Source: an uncultured Idiomarina sp. (GTDB lineage Bacteria > Pseudomonadota > Gammaproteobacteria > Enterobacterales > Alteromonadaceae). From it: a stretch of DNA of 64,000 nt. The notes below the pieces were generated by a model, which was not told where the DNA came from, did no database searches, and was given only the letters and a program-made list of their open reading frames with translations. Where the stretch lies: the NCBI GenBank assembly GCA_946885915.1, contig CAMPHF010000003.1:62001-126000 (forward strand), written 5' to 3'. How positions within the stretch are numbered: the stretch's first letter is position 1; each line of letters starts with the position of its first letter. Positions 37,383 to 46,400 of this stretch are shown here, piece by piece. Both the position numbers and the translations under genes were made by a program.

Positions 37383-37400
37383 CGTTCCAAATTTGGAACG
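37383..37400. promoter_or_regulatory. 18-bp perfect palindrome, probable LysR operator
   Basis: CGTTCCAAATTTGGAACG is a perfect palindrome lying 40 bases upstream of the LysR gene and 135 bases upstream of azoR. It contains a T-N11-A core, as expected for LysR-type regulator boxes. Confidence 0.65.
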
Positions 37401-37534
37401 ATTACTTTCATTCTAGCCATCTAATCATGTTTATGGAACTTCGTTAAACTATGCATGTAAATAAAAACTGCGTGTCGTGAAAAACACACGCCACTTTAAA
37501 ATCTGCCACAGCAACGGGCAAAGGAGATTTGAAG

Positions 37535-38125
37535 ATGAAAGTATTACATTTAGATTCAGGTTTATTCGAAGGTCAGAGCGTCACCCGTCAACTAAGTAAA
37601 ACCTTGGTTGAAAAATTGGGTGCCAGAGACGTGATTTATCGAGATTTAGTGCAAACGGCACCTGCTCACTTAACTGCTGACATCATTCTAGCGGCTGGTA
37701 AAGCAGAAGCTGAACGCAGCGCTTTTGAGCAAGAGCAAGTCGCGCTCACCGAAACGTTATTAGCAGAGCTATTCAGTGCCGACGTATTGGTTATTTCAGC
37801 ACCCATGTATAACTTTACGATTCCCTCGCAACTAAAAGCCTGGGTTGACCGCGTATTACAAGCGGGTAAGACCTTCCGCTACACTGAAACTGGTGCAGAA
37901 GGACTGGTGACCGGCAAGCAGGTTTACATTGTGTCGAGCCGTGGCGGTATTTATAGCGAAGGCCCGGCGGCAGCTATGGAGCACCAGGAGAGCTACTTAA
38001 AAGCAGCGCTCGCTTTTATCGGTTTGACCGATGTTCAAGTGATCCGTGCTGAGGGCGTAAATTTGGGTGAAGAGCCAAAAGCTAAAGCTATTGATGCAGC
38101 TAAATCAGCGATTGCCGCACTCTAG
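37535..38125 (+). CDS. azoR: FMN-dependent NADH-azoreductase
   Basis: The 196-residue flavoprotein (E. coli 201) reduces azo dyes and quinones with NADH. It has HLDSGLFEGQSVTRQLS at its N-terminus (FMN phosphate loop), APMYNFTIPSQLKAWVDRV (FMN-binding core), VSSRGGIY and a final domain. AzoR is linked to thiol and quinone stress. The ATG at 37535 is placed eight bases after AAAGGAG; an in-frame TTG six bases earlier is too close to it. It ends at a terminator hairpin. Confidence 0.92.
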   Translation: MKVLHLDSGLFEGQSVTRQLSKTLVEKLGARDVIYRDLVQTAPAHLTADIILAAGKAEAERSAFEQEQVALTETLLAELFSADVLVISAPMYNFTIPSQLKAWVDRVLQAGKTFRYTETGAEGLVTGKQVYIVSSRGGIYSEGPAAAMEHQESYLKAALAFIGLTDVQVIRAEGVNLGEEPKAKAIDAAKSAIAAL

Positions 38126-38159
38126 TGAGTTGCTAACGGGCAAGCTTCGCTGCCTAAAT

Positions 38160-38188
38160 AAAAACGGACGCCTTGCGTCCGTTCTTTT
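38160..38188 (+). terminator. intrinsic terminator after azoR
   Basis: ACGGACGC at 38164-38171 and GCGTCCGT at 38175-38182 form an 8-bp stem with a 3-base loop followed by TCTTTT. An A-run on the left could also serve the minus-strand gene that ends at 38220. Confidence 0.85.
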
Positions 38189-38219
38189 ACTTCTGTTTCG
38201 CGCCCTACGCAGGCATTGA

Positions 38220-38651
38220 TTACGCGGCAGCTATGCCTAGTAAGCCAGCAACCATACCAATTGCGAGTACGCCAACAATCATCACCACATTGACAAATAA
38301 TGCGACGATAATAGCGTGTCCCCAATTCAACCGCTCACCGTTAAAACCAACCAAGAGCATTTTATTCAAAACCACTGATACCACAAAATTCACCAGCATC
38401 GTCACAATTGAATCAGTGGTAATGGCAGCTAAAATCGCTTGCACGACCATAGAGATGATCGTCATGACGACAACGCGGCCAAAAGTGCCCCAAAATGGCA
38501 GCTTAAATTTTGCCGACCATGAAGTACCTAATTTAATCAGTGCGGTTTGAATCGACAGCAACACAAACAACACCACTAAAAAGGCAATCAATCCACCGAT
38601 GATTTCACCGATGCTTAACGAACTAAAATCGAAATTCTCTAATCCCTGCAT
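38220..38651 (-). CDS. four-helix membrane protein of unknown function
   Basis: The 143-residue protein has four membrane helices: IGGLIAFLVVLFVLLSIQTAL, VVVMTIISMVVQAILAAI, MLVNFVVSVVLNKMLLV and IIVALFVNVVMIVGVLAIGMVAG. A short polar N-terminus precedes them. I recognise no family. It stands alone between terminators and the SDR operon. No motif suggests transport or catalysis. Confidence 0.65.
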   Translation of the reverse strand: MQGLENFDFSSLSIGEIIGGLIAFLVVLFVLLSIQTALIKLGTSWSAKFKLPFWGTFGRVVVMTIISMVVQAILAAITTDSIVTMLVNFVVSVVLNKMLLVGFNGERLNWGHAIIVALFVNVVMIVGVLAIGMVAGLLGIAAA

Positions 38652-38731
38652 GTTATTTTCCCAAAGTTTGTTGAATCGGCGTTATTAAATCATAATTTTG
38701 AAAAATTGCTAACCGCAAATCGTAACAAAGC

Positions 38732-39481
38732 TTAACTAAGTTTCATGACCCAACGCAGCGGCAAACGCTTCATCAGAAAGCCAATCAGTGCCCACGGCCA
38801 GCCCGGCACATACGCTTTTACCGGTTCCTTCTCAATCGCGTTCACCAAGGCGCGACAACCTGTTTCGGTATCCACCATAAACGGCGTATTCTTCACCTTT
38901 TCATTAATCTCGGAGCGAATATAGCCCGGTAAAATGGCACTTACTTTAATCGGCGTGCGCATCAAATCGGCACGGATCCCTTCAGTTAAACTTAATAACC
39001 CAGCTTTGGTCGCCGCATACACCGTCATCGCTCTGGGCATACCGCGTAAACCGCTAATAGAGGCAATAGTGACTAAATGTCCGGCATTCTGCGCTCGGAA
39101 GATTTCCAAGGCCGCTTCACATTGCGCTAGTGCCGCCACGAAATTAGTTTCTGCCGTTTGCTTGTTGGCATAAAAATAGCCAGTGCCGAGCGAAGCGCCT
39201 TTGCCCATACCCGCGTTGACGATGACTCGATCGATATCACCAAATTCAGTTTTAAACGCCTGGAATACTTCAAACACTTGGTCGTGCTGATTAACGTCTA
39301 AGGCGCGCACACTAATTTTAATCTCGGGATATTGGGCCAGCAACTCGGTGCGCAGTGTTTCGAGCCGGTCGGTACGCCGTGCACATAAGGCTAAGTGACG
39401 CCCACGCGCAGCAAACTCCCTCGCCATTCCCTCGCCCAAGCCAGAACTTGCGCCCGTGATCAGTATTGTTTTGCGCGTCAT
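38732..39481 (-). CDS. short-chain dehydrogenase/reductase
   Basis: The 249-residue classical SDR has the NAD(P)-binding motif TGASSGLG near residue 9, CARRTDRL (arginine suggests NADPH), VNAGMG, a catalytic serine in ASISG and YAATK with catalytic Tyr and Lys. A hydrophobic C-terminus (WPWALIGFLMKRLPLRW) suggests membrane contact. It is the last gene of a three-gene operon, overlapping the kinase gene by four bases. The substrate is unknown, but the operon suggests a hydroxy- or oxoacyl intermediate. Confidence 0.88.
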   Translation of the reverse strand: MTRKTILITGASSGLGEGMAREFAARGRHLALCARRTDRLETLRTELLAQYPEIKISVRALDVNQHDQVFEVFQAFKTEFGDIDRVIVNAGMGKGASLGTGYFYANKQTAETNFVAALAQCEAALEIFRAQNAGHLVTIASISGLRGMPRAMTVYAATKAGLLSLTEGIRADLMRTPIKVSAILPGYIRSEINEKVKNTPFMVDTETGCRALVNAIEKEPVKAYVPGWPWALIGFLMKRLPLRWVMKLS

Positions 39482-40557
39482 GCGGTATGTCCTTTTCGTT
39501 GATATTGTTTAATAAGCCGGCGCGCCCGCCAATGTAAATAATTGACGATGAACCAAAAGTTTTTAAAAGCTTTATTATTGGTTTGGCCATGGTGGTAGCG
39601 ATAATAAATTTGTTGAGCGATGACACTTAAGCGGAACAACCCAAACACCTCGTAGAACGCCATGTTCAAAGGGTCTAGCCCCAGCTTCTCACAGTAATAG
39701 TCAATCACTTGCTGGCGGGTGAACATACCTGGTAAATGGGTCGGTTGGCGGCGGGTTTGCTGCGCGATAAAGTTATCATCGGCTTGCACCCAGTAGGCCA
39801 GCAAATTACCCAGATCCATTAATGGATCGCCAAGCGTTGCAAGCTCCCAGTCCAATACGCCAATCACCTGGGTGGGATCGTCCGCAGCCAGCACGACGTT
39901 ATCGAAGCGAAAGTCATTATGGGTCAGACAGATAGTTTCCTGACTCGGCCGATTGGCGTAGAGCCACTTCATGATTCCGCGTCCACTTGGCACATTCCAA
40001 GTTTTCGCTCGCCGATAGCGCTCGCTCCAACCGTCTAATTGACGCTGGACATAGCCCTCACCTTTCGCCAGCTCGCGCAAGCCGGCGGCATCAATGTCAA
40101 TACGGTGCAATTCAACCAAACAATCGAGCACGTGTTGGCACAACTCGGTGGTTTGGGCCGAGCTTAAGTTCAGGCCGCGGGGCATATTGCGGCGCGGAAT
40201 AATCCCGACTAGTCGTTCCATGATATAGAAATCACTACCAATCACGCTGCTATCGGCGCAGTAGTGCAGGGTTTTCGGCACATAAGTATAGACACCTTGC
40301 AGTGCGTGCTGCAACCGATACTCACGCTCCATATCATGGGCTGATTTAGCTTTGGTACCGGCAGGACCACGGCGCAAAATGATATCGGCGTTGGTATAAG
40401 CTAAACGGTAAGTCCAGTTTGAGGCCCCCCCGCTGAACTGAGTGACTTCAGGCCTGCCGCTTAAGTTCAGATGTTGTTTCAAATAGGCATCTAACTTAGC
40501 GACCGGCAATTCCTCGCCTGGCCGAACTTGGCTGGCGGTATCGATGATTGAACTCAT
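39478..40557 (-). CDS. APH-type phosphotransferase (ACAD10/11 N-terminal-like, LvaA-like kinase)
   Basis: The 359-residue kinase has FSGGASNWTYRL (nucleotide loop), IILRRGP with the ATP-contacting lysine replaced in context by RRG, MEREY, catalytic HNDFRFDN at 213-220 and LDWELATLGDPLMDLGN at 235-251. This is the aminoglycoside-phosphotransferase-like group fused to acyl-CoA dehydrogenases in mammalian ACAD10/ACAD11. Related enzymes phosphorylate 4-hydroxyacyl-CoAs. The ATG at 40557 has AAGGGG upstream and lies one base after the stop of the dehydrogenase gene. A drug-resistance role is unlikely. Confidence 0.82.
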   Translation of the reverse strand: MSSIIDTASQVRPGEELPVAKLDAYLKQHLNLSGRPEVTQFSGGASNWTYRLAYTNADIILRRGPAGTKAKSAHDMEREYRLQHALQGVYTYVPKTLHYCADSSVIGSDFYIMERLVGIIPRRNMPRGLNLSSAQTTELCQHVLDCLVELHRIDIDAAGLRELAKGEGYVQRQLDGWSERYRRAKTWNVPSGRGIMKWLYANRPSQETICLTHNDFRFDNVVLAADDPTQVIGVLDWELATLGDPLMDLGNLLAYWVQADDNFIAQQTRRQPTHLPGMFTRQQVIDYYCEKLGLDPLNMAFYEVFGLFRLSVIAQQIYYRYHHGQTNNKAFKNFWFIVNYLHWRARRLIKQYQRKGHTA

Positions 40558-40558
40558 G

Positions 40559-41803
40559 CTATCCCCTTCTGGCCGCTTGCCGCGCCGCCTGCTGCTTGAG
40601 TTCAACTTTCGCAATGGTACTGCGGTGCACGGCGTCAGGACCATCCGCAATTCGCAGCGCGCGCGCCATCGCAAACAAACTCGCTAATGGCGTATCCTGA
40701 CTCATGCCCGCCCCACCAAATAACTGGATGGTTTCATCCACCACTTGCTGCAGCACATTAGGCGCAATCACTTTTATCGCTGAAATCTCACGCAAGGCTT
40801 TCATGGCGCCAACCTTATCTATTTGCCAAGCCGCGTAAAACGTCATCAGACGCGCCTGATCAATAGCCATGCGTAAATCTGCCACGCGCTCTAAATTACC
40901 GTTCAGTTGGAGTAGCGGCTGACCAAAAGCAATCCGCTCCTGACCGCGTTCGACAAATAATTCCAGCGCCCGCTCTGCAGCCCCAATAGCGCGCATACAA
41001 TGGTGAATACGCCCCGGCCCGAGGCGGCCTTGAGCGATTTCGAAACCACGCCCAAGTCCAGCAATAATATTTTGTTTTGGCACCCGAACCTGATCAAACA
41101 GCACCTCACCGTGACCATAAGGCGCATCGTACTCGCCAAATGCGGTGAGCATGCGCTCAATATGCACGCCTGGGGTATCGAGTGGCACCAATACCATGGA
41201 GTGACGCTGATGTTTCGCCGCATCTGAATCGGTCAACCCCATCACAATCGCTACTTTCGCGTGCGGATGACCAATACCTGTCGACCACCACTTGCGACCG
41301 TTAATAACTACCTCGTCACCGTCTGCAACTATGGTCGTTTGCATGTTAGTCGCGTCGGAGGATGCAACATCCGGTTCGGTCATACAAAATACCGAGCGAA
41401 TGTCGCCGGCTAATAATGGCTTGAGCCACTGTTCACGTTGGGATTCCGATCCATAGTGATACAGCACTTCCATATTGCCGGTGTCCGGCGCATTACAATT
41501 AAAAATCTCCGGAATTATCGGCGAACGCCCCATAAGTTCTGCTAAGGGCGCATATTCAAGCGTTGTGAGACCAGCACCTAGCTTTGCGTCGGGTAAAAAC
41601 AAGTTCCATAAACCTGCGGCCTTTGCTTGCTGTTTTAGGGTTTCAATGAGCGGCACCAATTGCCATTGCTGCCAATCACCGCCCTCATTCAGACGCCGGT
41701 TCTCTTTTAAAATATGAGCCTCATTCGGATCTATATGCTCATGAATAAAGCGCATCAGTTGCTGCCGGTATGACAAGCTCTTGGCGGACGGTTGAAAATC
41801 CAT
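40559..41803 (-). CDS. acyl-CoA dehydrogenase, ACAD10/ACAD11-like
   Basis: The 414-residue flavoenzyme has the ACAD fold: an N-terminal helical domain (RQQLMRFIHEHIDP), the middle domain with VFCMTEPDVASSDATN and GRKWWSTGIGHPHAKVAIVMG, and the C-terminal helices with GPGRIHHCMRAIGAAERALE and QLFGGAGMSQDTPL. The ending RIADGPDAVHRSTIAKVELK is typical of the ACAD11 branch. With the kinase encoded next to it, it may convert a 4-phosphoacyl-CoA, as in levulinate catabolism. It is the first gene of the operon. Confidence 0.9.
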   Translation of the reverse strand: MDFQPSAKSLSYRQQLMRFIHEHIDPNEAHILKENRRLNEGGDWQQWQLVPLIETLKQQAKAAGLWNLFLPDAKLGAGLTTLEYAPLAELMGRSPIIPEIFNCNAPDTGNMEVLYHYGSESQREQWLKPLLAGDIRSVFCMTEPDVASSDATNMQTTIVADGDEVVINGRKWWSTGIGHPHAKVAIVMGLTDSDAAKHQRHSMVLVPLDTPGVHIERMLTAFGEYDAPYGHGEVLFDQVRVPKQNIIAGLGRGFEIAQGRLGPGRIHHCMRAIGAAERALELFVERGQERIAFGQPLLQLNGNLERVADLRMAIDQARLMTFYAAWQIDKVGAMKALREISAIKVIAPNVLQQVVDETIQLFGGAGMSQDTPLASLFAMARALRIADGPDAVHRSTIAKVELKQQAARQAARRG

Positions 41804-41885
41804 AGGTTCACCGTTTAAACAGTTGTTTGAATTGGTTTGATTGTAGAGGGGTTTTAGCGAAAGATGAAGCCTAACGAACCGACAT

Positions 41886-44111
41886 TTACTCAGATTGGTC
41901 GCGTTGTTGGTTGATTAATTGAAACAATGCCACCGTTGCTTCTACATCGCTTTGGGCGCGGTGATGTTGGCTTAAAGGTAGTGAAAATTCGGCAGCCAGC
42001 GCACTCAACTTGTAGCTACTTAAGCCCGGCAGGTAACGCCGTGCAAGCCTTACCGTGCAAAGTTGTGGGGCCTGAAAGCCTTGCTCTATACGCGCGAACT
42101 CGCGTTGGATGAAGCCATAATCAAAACGCACATTGTGCGCCACAAAAATAGCATCGGTGAGGAACTCACGAATACTATCCGCGACCTCAACAAAGGTTGG
42201 CGCGCGAGCCACCATCTCATCGCTAATCCCGGTTAACTTGGTAATATGAGCGGGTATTCTTCGTTGTGGGTGGATCAAGCTATGCCAACGGTCAGTCACC
42301 TTACCCTGTTGTATTTTCGCCATCGCGATTTCGGTGATCCGATGCCGATCGCTGGTACCACCGGTGGTTTCAATATCAACCACTACGTAAACTTGCGCTG
42401 GGTTATAACGCCACAAGGTGGGCTGCACATCTACTTGTACATGATGGCGCCTGAGGAGCTCTATCGCGGCTACCTGATTACGCCGTAACTGGTCGCCTGG
42501 CGCCTTTACTTCAATAAATCGCACTTGGTCTGCAGTCCAAGCCATTAAATCTGGAAAACCATCGTTAGCACCGAGATAATCCCGTGCCATGTCGCGCAAA
42601 ATGCCGGCTAGCTGCTCAACCGATAGTCTGTCAATCAGCACGAATAATGGTTCTAGTAACTGCTGGTGCCACCGAAATATGCCATTCGGGGTACCGTAAT
42701 AACGGGTACTCATGGTTAACAAGTGCTGCCGATAATGCGCAGGCGATGCCAATTCATCCAAGCGGACTTCAATAGCCACCTGATAATCTTGATAAAACCG
42801 GTTAGCGATCAGTACCGGCGGGAGCCGATCAAACTCCGAAGCAAGCCCCGCAGCGTGATACAACTCAGGCCAAAAGACTAAGCCAAACAACTGCCGCCAC
42901 AGTTGATTTTCCGTATGTTGAGCTTGCTCACCCCGGCCCCGTAAATATTGAATCATCCCCTGCTCTGGTTGCTTTAAAAAAGCCTCATCCAGATCGATTG
43001 GCGTTAAACCCGCGCGCAACAAATCGGTATGAATTCCAGTGCGCTTGCCTTCATACTTACGCGCGTAAAAGTCCTCGCTAAAAATCCGTAAACTATCATC
43101 CAGTAACTCCCGCTGGGTCAGCCAATCTTCGAGTTTCGACTTGACCAACGCTTTCTCGCCTTGCGCATAAGCTAACCGAATAAACTGCTCCTTCGCGCGC
43201 GGGTCGTCACTAACACGCCAACACCTCAGAGCAAGCGCAGGCGCATTAAGTTGCCGCCAACGCAGCCCCAAATAATAGCTACAGCGACTATGTTGATAAG
43301 CAACTTGCGCGAATCGCAGCGCGTACTCGGCGGTAGTTGTAGCTGACCATTGCGCCCATTGGTCGGTTAACTGCTCAAGCACAGCTTGGTCAGGTTGCTC
43401 ATGCTTCAATTCGCGCGTGATCAACGCCAGTTGAAAGCAAGCTTCTGCCTCATCCGGGTGGGCAAAATGTTGACGAGCGGATTGCACCGCTTGTTTGTGG
43501 GTCGCTGCAACCCCAAGGTCGCGCAACGAGAACTGCGTCATACTCGCACGTGAATGCTGGGGTTTTAGGCTTGGTAATTTACCAAAATAGACAAACAGCA
43601 AGCGCTCAAACTGCGTGCTATCAGCAAGCACGACGAAATCCTGCCAAAATGTCAGCTGAGCTAATTGCTGAAAGTGATCGGTTACAAAGGCCACCCAGAT
43701 CGCTTTAGTGGCTGATTTTTTAGGGGCGGCAGCGGTTAAACTATCGGTCTCAGCCACTAATGTCTGCAACTGCAATTTAGTCAGCTGGGCAATCGTTGCG
43801 AAGCACTCTGCAGGGTTTGGAAGACGCAACCACCCCGCTGCCAATAATGCTTGTAATTGATCTGCAGGCGCGGCTATCTCGCTATAGTACAAACTAGTTT
43901 TCAGCAGTGGCCCACGACGGCGGTTTAGTACTCGCACGAGCAAACATTGCTGCGCAAAAGGTAGCGCCTTAAACGCCTGAATCACCTGTTGTGCCGCGAG
44001 CGGCAATATTGCCTGACAGCGGGATTCTAAGGTATCAAGTAGCTCAATAAAGTGATCATGATAATAGGTCGCTGGCAGCGTCGTTGGCGGGGAGGTATTC
44101 GCGCTGTACAT
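41886..44111 (-). CDS. FAN1-like VRR-NUC nuclease fused to a DEDDh 3'-5' exonuclease
   Basis: The 741-residue protein joins two nucleases. Residues 1-510 resemble bacterial FAN1: a winged-helix/SAP-like start (LLVRVLNRRRGPLLK, LYYSEI, LLAAGWL) and a long helical region. The VRR-NUC core at 515-560 has GFPDLMAW (Asp521) and FIEVKAPGDQL (Glu534, Lys536). Residues 574-735 form a DnaQ-type exonuclease: VVDIETTG (Asp579, Glu581), VAHNVRFD (Asp664) and HRAQSD (His717, Asp722). All catalytic residues appear intact. FAN1 cuts 5' flaps and helps repair interstrand crosslinks. It stands alone between the ACAD operon and the suc genes. Confidence 0.85.
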   Translation of the reverse strand: MYSANTSPPTTLPATYYHDHFIELLDTLESRCQAILPLAAQQVIQAFKALPFAQQCLLVRVLNRRRGPLLKTSLYYSEIAAPADQLQALLAAGWLRLPNPAECFATIAQLTKLQLQTLVAETDSLTAAAPKKSATKAIWVAFVTDHFQQLAQLTFWQDFVVLADSTQFERLLFVYFGKLPSLKPQHSRASMTQFSLRDLGVAATHKQAVQSARQHFAHPDEAEACFQLALITRELKHEQPDQAVLEQLTDQWAQWSATTTAEYALRFAQVAYQHSRCSYYLGLRWRQLNAPALALRCWRVSDDPRAKEQFIRLAYAQGEKALVKSKLEDWLTQRELLDDSLRIFSEDFYARKYEGKRTGIHTDLLRAGLTPIDLDEAFLKQPEQGMIQYLRGRGEQAQHTENQLWRQLFGLVFWPELYHAAGLASEFDRLPPVLIANRFYQDYQVAIEVRLDELASPAHYRQHLLTMSTRYYGTPNGIFRWHQQLLEPLFVLIDRLSVEQLAGILRDMARDYLGANDGFPDLMAWTADQVRFIEVKAPGDQLRRNQVAAIELLRRHHVQVDVQPTLWRYNPAQVYVVVDIETTGGTSDRHRITEIAMAKIQQGKVTDRWHSLIHPQRRIPAHITKLTGISDEMVARAPTFVEVADSIREFLTDAIFVAHNVRFDYGFIQREFARIEQGFQAPQLCTVRLARRYLPGLSSYKLSALAAEFSLPLSQHHRAQSDVEATVALFQLINQQRDQSE

Positions 44112-44160
44112 ATCTTTCCATCAGCCCTAGAACAATATCCTTAGCTTATCGAACTCCCAA

Positions 44161-44188
44161 TAAAAAGCCCAGCTTGAAGCTGGGCTTT
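44161..44188 (-). terminator. intrinsic terminator after sucD
   Basis: AAAGCCCAGCT at 44164-44174 and AGCTGGGCTTT at 44178-44188 form an 11-bp perfect stem with a 3-base loop. On the minus strand it is followed by a T-run, ending the sucCD transcript. Confidence 0.9.
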
Positions 44189-44214
44189 GGTGAGAATGAC
44201 AGCAGCGCGTGCGC

Positions 44215-45087
44215 TTACCAGCCAGTTTTCTCACGTAATGCTTTGCCGATATCAGCCAAGCTACGAACCGTTTTCACACCAGCGGCTTCAAGCGCTGCAA
44301 ATTTTTCATCTGCAGTGCCTTTACCACCAGAAATGATTGCGCCCGCGTGGCCCATACGTTTGCCTGGAGGTGCAGTAACACCAGCAATGTATGAAACGAC
44401 CGGCTTGGTTACATTGTGCTTGATGTATTCAGCCGCTTCTTCTTCAGCGGTTCCGCCGATTTCACCAATCATCACGATAGCTTCAGTCGCAGGATCTTTC
44501 TCAAACAGCGCTAAAATATCGATGAAGTTTGAGCCAGGAATTGGGTCACCACCAATACCGACACAAGTAGATTGACCGAAACCTTCGTCAGTCGTTTGTT
44601 TTACCGCTTCATAAGTCAAAGTACCTGAACGTGAGACGATACCCACTTTCCCTTTCTTATGAATGTGGCCAGGCATAATACCAATCTTACACTCGTCTGG
44701 CGTGATAACGCCTGGACAGTTAGGACCGATCATGCGCACACCTTTGTGCGTGAGGTATTCTTTCACGTACAACATATCTAAGGTCGGGATACCTTCAGTA
44801 ATACAGACGATCAATTCAATACCAGCATCTGCGGCTTCAATGATCGAATCTTTACAGAACGCGGCTGGAACATAAATAACCGATGCCGTTGCACCCGTTG
44901 CTTCAACTGCTTCGCGTACGGTGTTGAAAACTGGCAAACCTAAATGCGTTTGGCCACCTTTGCCTGGCGTTACACCGCCAACCATCTGGGTACCATAAGC
45001 AATGGCTTGCTCAGAGTGAAAGGTGCCTTGACCGCCAGTAAAACCTTGGCAGATAACTTTGGTATTCTTGTCGATTAAAATAGACAT
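44215..45087 (-). CDS. sucD: succinyl-CoA synthetase alpha subunit
   Basis: The 290-residue subunit (E. coli 289) binds CoA ([28 protein letters not shown]) and carries the phosphohistidine in [17 protein letters not shown]. With SucC it converts succinyl-CoA to succinate with nucleotide triphosphate formation. AGGAGG precedes the ATG. It overlaps the sucC stop by one base (TAATG). Confidence 0.97.
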   Translation of the reverse strand: MSILIDKNTKVICQGFTGGQGTFHSEQAIAYGTQMVGGVTPGKGGQTHLGLPVFNTVREAVEATGATASVIYVPAAFCKDSIIEAADAGIELIVCITEGIPTLDMLYVKEYLTHKGVRMIGPNCPGVITPDECKIGIMPGHIHKKGKVGIVSRSGTLTYEAVKQTTDEGFGQSTCVGIGGDPIPGSNFIDILALFEKDPATEAIVMIGEIGGTAEEEAAEYIKHNVTKPVVSYIAGVTAPPGKRMGHAGAIISGGKGTADEKFAALEAAGVKTVRSLADIGKALREKTGW

Positions 45088-46253
45088 TATTTGCCTCCTG
45101 CCGCTGCAACCACTTTATCCGCTGCATCAGATAAGCTCTGAGCTGCAATGATGTTGAGGCCGCTTTCTTCAAGCTTCTTACTACCTAGTTCAGCGTTGTT
45201 ACCTTCTAAGCGCACAACCACTGGTACTTCGACACCCACTTCTTCTACGGCGCCCATAATACCTTCTGCGATCATGTCACAACGAACGATACCGCCGAAA
45301 ATGTTGACTAATACTGCTTTCACAGCTTTGTCAGACAGGATGATTTTGAACGCTTCAGTCACGCGCTCTTTGGTTGCGCCGCCACCAACATCCAAGAAGT
45401 TAGCAGGCTGACCACCAGCAAGTTTCACGATGTCCATGGTGCCCATTGCCAAACCAGCGCCGTTCACCATACAACCGATGTTGCCGTCGAGGGCGACATA
45501 GTTCAGGTCCCACTTCGCCGCTCGCGCTTCGCGCTCGTCGTCTTGGCTAGGATCGTGCATTTCTTTGATTTTCGGCTGACGATACAATGCGTTGCTATCG
45601 ATGTTCACTTTACCGTCTAGGCAGTGCAAGTTACCTTGCTCAGTAATAACCAGCGGGTTGATTTCTAACAAGGCGAAATCGTACTGCTCAAACATTTTCG
45701 CTAAACCAAGGAAGATTTTAGTGAATTGCTTCACTTGGTCTGGGTTTAAGCCGAGTTTGAAGCCTAACTCACGACCTTGGTATGGCTGCGCACCCACAAC
45801 TGGGTCGATGACAGCTTTCAAGATTTTCTCAGGCGTTTCTTCCGCAACTTTCTCAATTTCCACGCCGCCTTCAGTTGAAGCCATGAACACGATTTTGCGG
45901 GTTGAACGGTCAACAACTGCACCTAGGTACAATTCAGTCGCGATATCGGTCAAGCTCTCAACCAAAATTTTCGAAACTGGCTGACCATTTGCGTCAGTTT
46001 GATAAGTGACTAAGTTTTTGCCTAACCAGTTGCTCGCAAATGCGTGCACGTCATCAAGGCTTGACACTAACTTAACGCCACCTGCTTTACCACGGCCACC
46101 AGCGTGAACCTGAGTTTTAACAACCCAACGCTCGCCGCCGATTTTCTTAGCTGCTTCTACTGCTTCATCTGCGGTGTCAACCGCATAGCCTTCCGATACT
46201 GGCAAACCGAACTCTTTAAAGAGTTGTTTGGCCTGATACTCATGCAAGTTCAT
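45087..46253 (-). CDS. sucC: succinyl-CoA synthetase beta subunit (ADP-forming)
   Basis: The 388-residue ATP-grasp subunit (E. coli 388) begins [12 protein letters not shown]. It has [16 protein letters not shown] (nucleotide binding), [27 protein letters not shown] and [10 protein letters not shown]. It forms the heterotetramer with SucD. A strong terminator separates it from sucB upstream, so it must have its own promoter or depend on read-through. Confidence 0.97.
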   Translation of the reverse strand: MNLHEYQAKQLFKEFGLPVSEGYAVDTADEAVEAAKKIGGERWVVKTQVHAGGRGKAGGVKLVSSLDDVHAFASNWLGKNLVTYQTDANGQPVSKILVESLTDIATELYLGAVVDRSTRKIVFMASTEGGVEIEKVAEETPEKILKAVIDPVVGAQPYQGRELGFKLGLNPDQVKQFTKIFLGLAKMFEQYDFALLEINPLVITEQGNLHCLDGKVNIDSNALYRQPKIKEMHDPSQDDEREARAAKWDLNYVALDGNIGCMVNGAGLAMGTMDIVKLAGGQPANFLDVGGGATKERVTEAFKIILSDKAVKAVLVNIFGGIVRCDMIAEGIMGAVEEVGVEVPVVVRLEGNNAELGSKKLEESGLNIIAAQSLSDAADKVVAAAGGK

Positions 46254-46338
46254 GATGCTCTTCCGATTCGTTTGAACAACAAAAGCAGCCGCAGCTGCTT
46301 ACCCGAATTTCGCGCCGAATTCTAGCGGAGTCGGCGCT

Positions 46339-46390
46339 AAAAAAACAGCCGCAGGTGGACATTTCAACAATAGTTCAACACCTGCGGCTG
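46339..46390 (-). terminator. intrinsic terminator between sucB and sucC
   Basis: On the minus strand a 12-bp perfect stem, CAGCCGCAGGTG/CACCTGCGGCTG (46379-46390 with 46346-46357), encloses a 21-base loop and is followed by seven Ts (46345-46339). The stem starts 11 bases after the sucB stop. Confidence 0.85.
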
Positions 46391-46400
46391 GTCTTACTGC

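Noticed and set aside
39478..40557. Aminoglycoside resistance kinase
   Set aside because: The gene is locked in an operon with an acyl-CoA dehydrogenase and matches the ACAD10/11-type kinase group rather than drug-modifying enzymes.
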